Shown here piece by piece: positions 59,521-61,940 of a DNA stretch of 61,940 bases (positions are counted from its first letter, which is position 1; each line of letters starts with the position of its first letter). Position numbers and translations under genes: made by a program. Below the pieces are notes generated by a model that was given only the letters and a program-made list of their open reading frames with translations, was not told the DNA's origin and made no database searches. The stretch comes from an uncultured Clostridia bacterium (GTDB lineage: Bacteria > Bacillota > Clostridia > Oscillospirales > CAG-272): contig CANRIL010000012.1 in NCBI GenBank assembly GCA_947630625.1, positions 1 to 61,940 on the forward strand, read 5' to 3'.

Positions 59521-59585
59521 GTCAACAATATCCGAAGCAGAGCGGCGAAGTTTTCTTACAATAAATAAATCTACAGCTAATGCGA

Positions 59586-59620
59586 AGCGGCGGCGGAAAT
59601 AATTCCTGCCGCCGCTTTTC
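59586..59620. terminator. Bidirectional terminator tadA / ABC operon
   Basis: AGCGGCGGC (59586-59594) pairs with GCCGCCGCT (59608-59616), with an inner GGAA/TTCC pair, followed by TTTTCGCG. It lies between the convergent tadA and ABC permease genes. Confidence 0.72.
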
Positions 59621-59633
59621 GCGCGAGTTATGT

Positions 59634-60350
59634 TTATTTCAGCTCCGTATACCGTATGAGCGCATAAGAGCCGAGCCCGAAAACGACGCCTACGCTTAAG
59701 AATGTAAAGATAGGAAAAGCAAGCTCGACCGTTCCGTCATTCATAAACCCGAACGCATTTGTCACAAATCTGCCGATCATGCCCACAAGCTCCGGGGAAA
59801 ATACAAACCGAAACAACGCGGCGATCAACAGGATCACACCGGCAATACCGACACCGATCAGAAGCGACGTTGTTTTCCCGACCTTGTTTATCACCAGCGA
59901 CGACAGATAAAGAATGCTGCAAAACATCACATACATGAAGGTCAACAGAAGCCAGTTGAAAAACAGATTTCCGTATCCGTAGACCGTCCCGAAAATCGTA
60001 ATGTAATTAATAAAATGATGAAGAACGTTTCCGAGCAGGGTATCTATCAGAGCCATCGCGGCGGACATCAAAAGGAAGCTGCAAAAAGTTGAAAGGAAGA
60101 TGTATGCGCGTGTAAAGCCGTTCTGCAAAAACACCTTGAAGTCCTCCCTGAAGCTCAGGGCTCCCAGAATGCTTACGCACACAGCCGACGACATTTCCGC
60201 CCCGCTTGTATTCGGCATAAAATTTCCCGTGCAAAGCACAACGACCGCCGTGACCAAAGCGAAAAGACCGTATTCCACGAGATAAAAAATCAACAGCGGC
60301 CTGATTTTTGTCAGACACCCGTAAGTTATCGCAGATTTAAGCTTGTTCAT
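59634..60350 (-). CDS. ABC transporter permease (YtrC/ABC-2 type)
   Basis: 238 residues with six predicted membrane helices in three pairs and little soluble sequence, as in small ABC-2 permeases of the GntR(YtrA)-linked class. It overlaps the ATPase gene by 4 bp. The transported compound is unknown. In Bacillus, the YtrA-YtrF system responds to cell-wall-active antibiotics and acetoin. No antibiotic-resistance gene is next to it. Confidence 0.82.
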   Translation of the reverse strand: MNKLKSAITYGCLTKIRPLLIFYLVEYGLFALVTAVVVLCTGNFMPNTSGAEMSSAVCVSILGALSFREDFKVFLQNGFTRAYIFLSTFCSFLLMSAAMALIDTLLGNVLHHFINYITIFGTVYGYGNLFFNWLLLTFMYVMFCSILYLSSLVINKVGKTTSLLIGVGIAGVILLIAALFRFVFSPELVGMIGRFVTNAFGFMNDGTVELAFPIFTFLSVGVVFGLGSYALIRYTELK

Positions 60351-61210
60351 TGCAGCGCTCCTTTCCCGGTCAACTTGACAAACAGCTTTTGCAGATCAAT
60401 TGCGGAGATCTGAAGGCTGCTATCTTTAGGCAGGGCATCTTTTTCGCCCAAAATATAGGCGATCTTAAGCCCGCCCAGTTCCTCGCTCCCGATCACATTT
60501 TTGCCCGCGCAGTAGCTTTCGACCTCCGCTTTTGAACCGGAGATGCTGTATCCCTTTTCCATTAGGCTCTCCACTCGATCCTCCAGAAGAATTTTTCCTT
60601 TATCTATCAAAACAACTTCTTCGATAATGCCAGAAATCTCTTCGATTAAATGCGTGGCGATGATGAAGGTGCGCTCGCCTTCTTCAAATTCTTTCAGGAG
60701 CAGACTGTAAAAGAGCTCCCTGTGATTGGCGTCAAGCCCCAGCACCGGCTCGTCGAAAATGACGTAGGGAACAGGCACGGACAGGGCGATGATCAGCTTG
60801 AAAATAGATTGGTACCCCTTCGACAGAGCCTTGAATCTTCTGTTTACATCAAGATCATACTTCTCCGAAAGCGCAAGCGCCCGGTCGAGGTCAAATTCGC
60901 TGTAAAACCGCTTCGTCCACTTAAAATGTTCACTTACCTTCAAATCCCTGTTGTAAAGGTCAGTTTCGCTCATGCAGAACAGCTTGTCGTGAACGGCCAT
61001 GTTTTCCTTCGCCGGAATACCGTCGATCAAAATTTCTCCCCGGTCTGCAAAAATACGGTTAGAGATAATATTGATAAGCGTTGTTTTGCCCGCCCCGTTT
61101 CTGCCGAGGAGCCCGTAGATTTTCCCGAACTCAAAGGAAACAGATACATCGTCAAGCGCGGTGAAATTCTTATACCGTTTTGTAACGCCTTTAATTTGAA
61201 TCGCTCCCAT
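60347..61210 (-). CDS. ABC transporter ATP-binding protein (YtrB-like)
   Basis: 287 residues: Walker A GRNGAGKTT (near 36), signature LSKGYQ (a known variant of LSGGQ, near 129), Walker B YVIFDEP (near 149) and the switch ATHLIEE (near 184). A ~70-residue C-terminal extension follows. Its start overlaps the GntR gene by 20 bp, so all three genes are one operon. The variant signature is shared by YtrB-type exporters. Confidence 0.9.
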   Translation of the reverse strand: MGAIQIKGVTKRYKNFTALDDVSVSFEFGKIYGLLGRNGAGKTTLINIISNRIFADRGEILIDGIPAKENMAVHDKLFCMSETDLYNRDLKVSEHFKWTKRFYSEFDLDRALALSEKYDLDVNRRFKALSKGYQSIFKLIIALSVPVPYVIFDEPVLGLDANHRELFYSLLLKEFEEGERTFIIATHLIEEISGIIEEVVLIDKGKILLEDRVESLMEKGYSISGSKAEVESYCAGKNVIGSEELGGLKIAYILGEKDALPKDSSLQISAIDLQKLFVKLTGKGALQ

Positions 61211-61574
61211 TCTGATAACCCCTTTCTATCAGCGAGATAATATCTGCCTTGGTCATATGCAGTTTCTCCGCCTCTTCGATCAAAGCCGCTATATACTGCT
61301 CATAAAAGCGGCTCTGTCTTTTCTGCCGTATCTTTTCGACAGCGCCGGACATCACAAACATGCCAAGCCCACGTTTTTTGTAGATGATCTCTTCATCCAC
61401 CAGTATGTTCATCCCTTTAAGGACCGTATGGGGATTGACACTGAGTAAAGCCGAAATTTCATTCATTGACGGAATTTGCGTTTCTTCGGGAAACACGCCC
61501 GTGAAGATCCTGTCCTCAAGCTGCTCCGCTATCTGAATGAAGATAGGCTTTTCTATCTTCGAATTGACATTCAA
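61191..61574 (-). CDS. GntR-family regulator, YtrA type
   Basis: About 127 residues: an N-terminal winged helix (PIFIQIAEQLEDRIFTG, then IPSMNEISALLSVNPHTVLKGM near 32-53) and a short C-terminal dimer helix, the YtrA subfamily that lacks a ligand domain. AAAGGAGATG points to a TTG start at 61574, 6 codons after the ATG at 61592. It should repress its own operon through the palindrome at 61597-61620. Confidence 0.88.
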   Translation of the reverse strand: MNVNSKIEKPIFIQIAEQLEDRIFTGVFPEETQIPSMNEISALLSVNPHTVLKGMNILVDEEIIYKKRGLGMFVMSGAVEKIRQKRQSRFYEQYIAALIEEAEKLHMTKADIISLIERGYQNGSDSN

Positions 61575-61596
61575 AACGACATCTCCTTTCATGGTC

Positions 61597-61620
61597 AGTT
61601 AGTTAGTCGAGTAACTAACT
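61597..61620 (-). promoter_or_regulatory. YtrA-type operator
   Basis: AGTTAGTTA, six bases, TAACTAACT: a perfect 9-bp inverted repeat starting about at the predicted transcription start. It ends 22 bp before the regulator's start codon. It fits autoregulation by the GntR protein. Confidence 0.85.
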
Positions 61621-61628
61621 ACAACACA

Positions 61629-61657
61629 ATTATAATCGCTATGTCGGCGCTTGTCAA
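61629..61657 (-). promoter_or_regulatory. Promoter of the GntR-ABC operon
   Basis: TTGACA (61652-61657), 17 bp, TATAAT (61629-61634) on the minus strand, a perfect consensus promoter just upstream of the operator. Confidence 0.92.
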
Positions 61658-61763
61658 TACCGATTTCGTAAAATCCGAAAATTTTTTTGAAAAAGGATTT
61701 GGCAGGCATTGGCGGCGTCGATGCTTTTCCTTGAAAGAAGCCGCCCGATAATGAATTTACCGC

Positions 61764-61802
61764 ATAAAAAAGGGAAGGCGCAGTCCTCAAAACTGCGCCT
61801 TC
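61764..61802 (-). terminator. Intrinsic terminator, first of a duplicated pair
   Basis: GAAGGCGCAGT (61774-61784) pairs with ACTGCGCCTTC (61792-61802). Reading leftwards, CCCTTTTTTATG follows. It would stop minus-strand transcription coming from beyond the window end. Confidence 0.8.
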
Positions 61803-61841
61803 AAATTAATTATATTGGGATTGCTTCCTTATTTACCGCAT

Positions 61842-61878
61842 AAAAGAGGGAAGGCGCAGTCCACAAAACTGCGCCTTC
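61842..61878 (-). terminator. Intrinsic terminator, second copy
   Basis: The same 11-bp stem (61850-61860 with 61868-61878) and the flanking TTTACCGCATAAAA are repeated 76 bp from the first copy, so the terminator was duplicated in tandem. The bases to 61940 may hold the 3' end of a minus-strand gene, too short to call. Confidence 0.78.
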
Positions 61879-61940
61879 GGGTTTTCTTATCAGTCAGCGG
61901 CGAATATTTAGGCATGCGCCGTCATGTCAGTCGGCGTAAA

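Noticed and set aside
61599..61790. 63-residue minus-strand open frame beyond the GntR promoter
   Set aside because: It runs across the promoter and a terminator, with no ribosome site or motif.

Overview
The window looks like part of the chromosome of a high-GC, strictly anaerobic, spore-forming member of the Clostridia (Firmicutes). The evidence is Firmicutes-type gene order (ylxM-ffh-rpsP-khpA; yabM-mazG-hup-rqcP-yabP-yabQ-divIC; nusB-xseA-xseB-ispA-tlyA-nadK-argR-recN; murB-whiA-dnaE; cdaA-cdaR), sporulation genes (spoIIE, yabP, yabQ, whiA, a SpoVB/MurJ-type flippase, a YtvI-type protein), a ferredoxin-linked 2-oxoacid oxidoreductase, strong Shine-Dalgarno sites and sigma-A promoters, many with an extended -10 (TGGTATAAT-like). 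No rRNA, tRNA, insertion sequence, prophage or CRISPR array was recognised. Assignment below class level cannot be made from this sequence alone.

Layout. 1-6.7 kb (minus): the SRP/ribosomal operon ylxM-ffh-rpsP-khpA with a consensus promoter over a palindrome, then a six-gene 2-oxoacid:ferredoxin oxidoreductase operon. 7.0-22.1 kb (plus): a structured tandem repeat carrying promoters, then cdaA-cdaR-recJ, a RelA/SpoT synthetase-hydrolase, dtd, hemZ, a uridine-kinase-like gene and the yabM-to-divIC group. 22.6-25.7 kb (minus): a degenerate SGNH lipoprotein, a four-helix membrane protein and an M23 peptidase. 25.8-41.4 kb (plus): nusB, a TsaD-like paralogue, xseA, xseB, ispA, tlyA, nadK, argR, recN, tyrS, a HAD phosphatase, murB, whiA, dnaE. 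41.6-47.1 kb: a small exported protein, a class A penicillin-binding protein and two exported proteins. 47.4-49.7 kb (minus): two Gfo/Idh/MocA oxidoreductases. 50.0-53.3 kb (plus): a second structured promoter repeat, flavin reductase, SprT-like protein, NYN nuclease, AI-2E/YtvI-type membrane protein. 53.4-61.6 kb: spoIIE, an SdpI-like protein, hflK-hflC, tadA, and a GntR-ABC transporter operon with a clear palindromic operator.

Two non-coding patterns stand out. First, a unit of about 136 bp recurs upstream of cdaA (two full copies plus a partial) and upstream of a flavin reductase gene (one full plus a partial). Each unit carries TATAAT followed by a set of inverted repeats, and where the two loci differ several stems keep their pairing by matched changes on both arms. 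This looks like a structured RNA or fold-back element built around a promoter. Second, almost every intergenic gap carries its own unrelated, decaying tandem repeat. In several cases (recJ, hemZ, yabM, the SprT-like gene, the SdpI-like gene) the repeat unit is a degenerate copy of the last 30-75 bp of the upstream gene, often including the stop codon. This suggests recurrent duplication of gene 3' ends, which I do not recognise as a described feature.

Functionally, the window joins core information processing (SRP, ribosome, replication, repair, translation quality control), two nucleotide-signalling systems (c-di-AMP and (p)ppGpp) in one neighbourhood, cell-wall synthesis and sporulation, and a small fermentative module.
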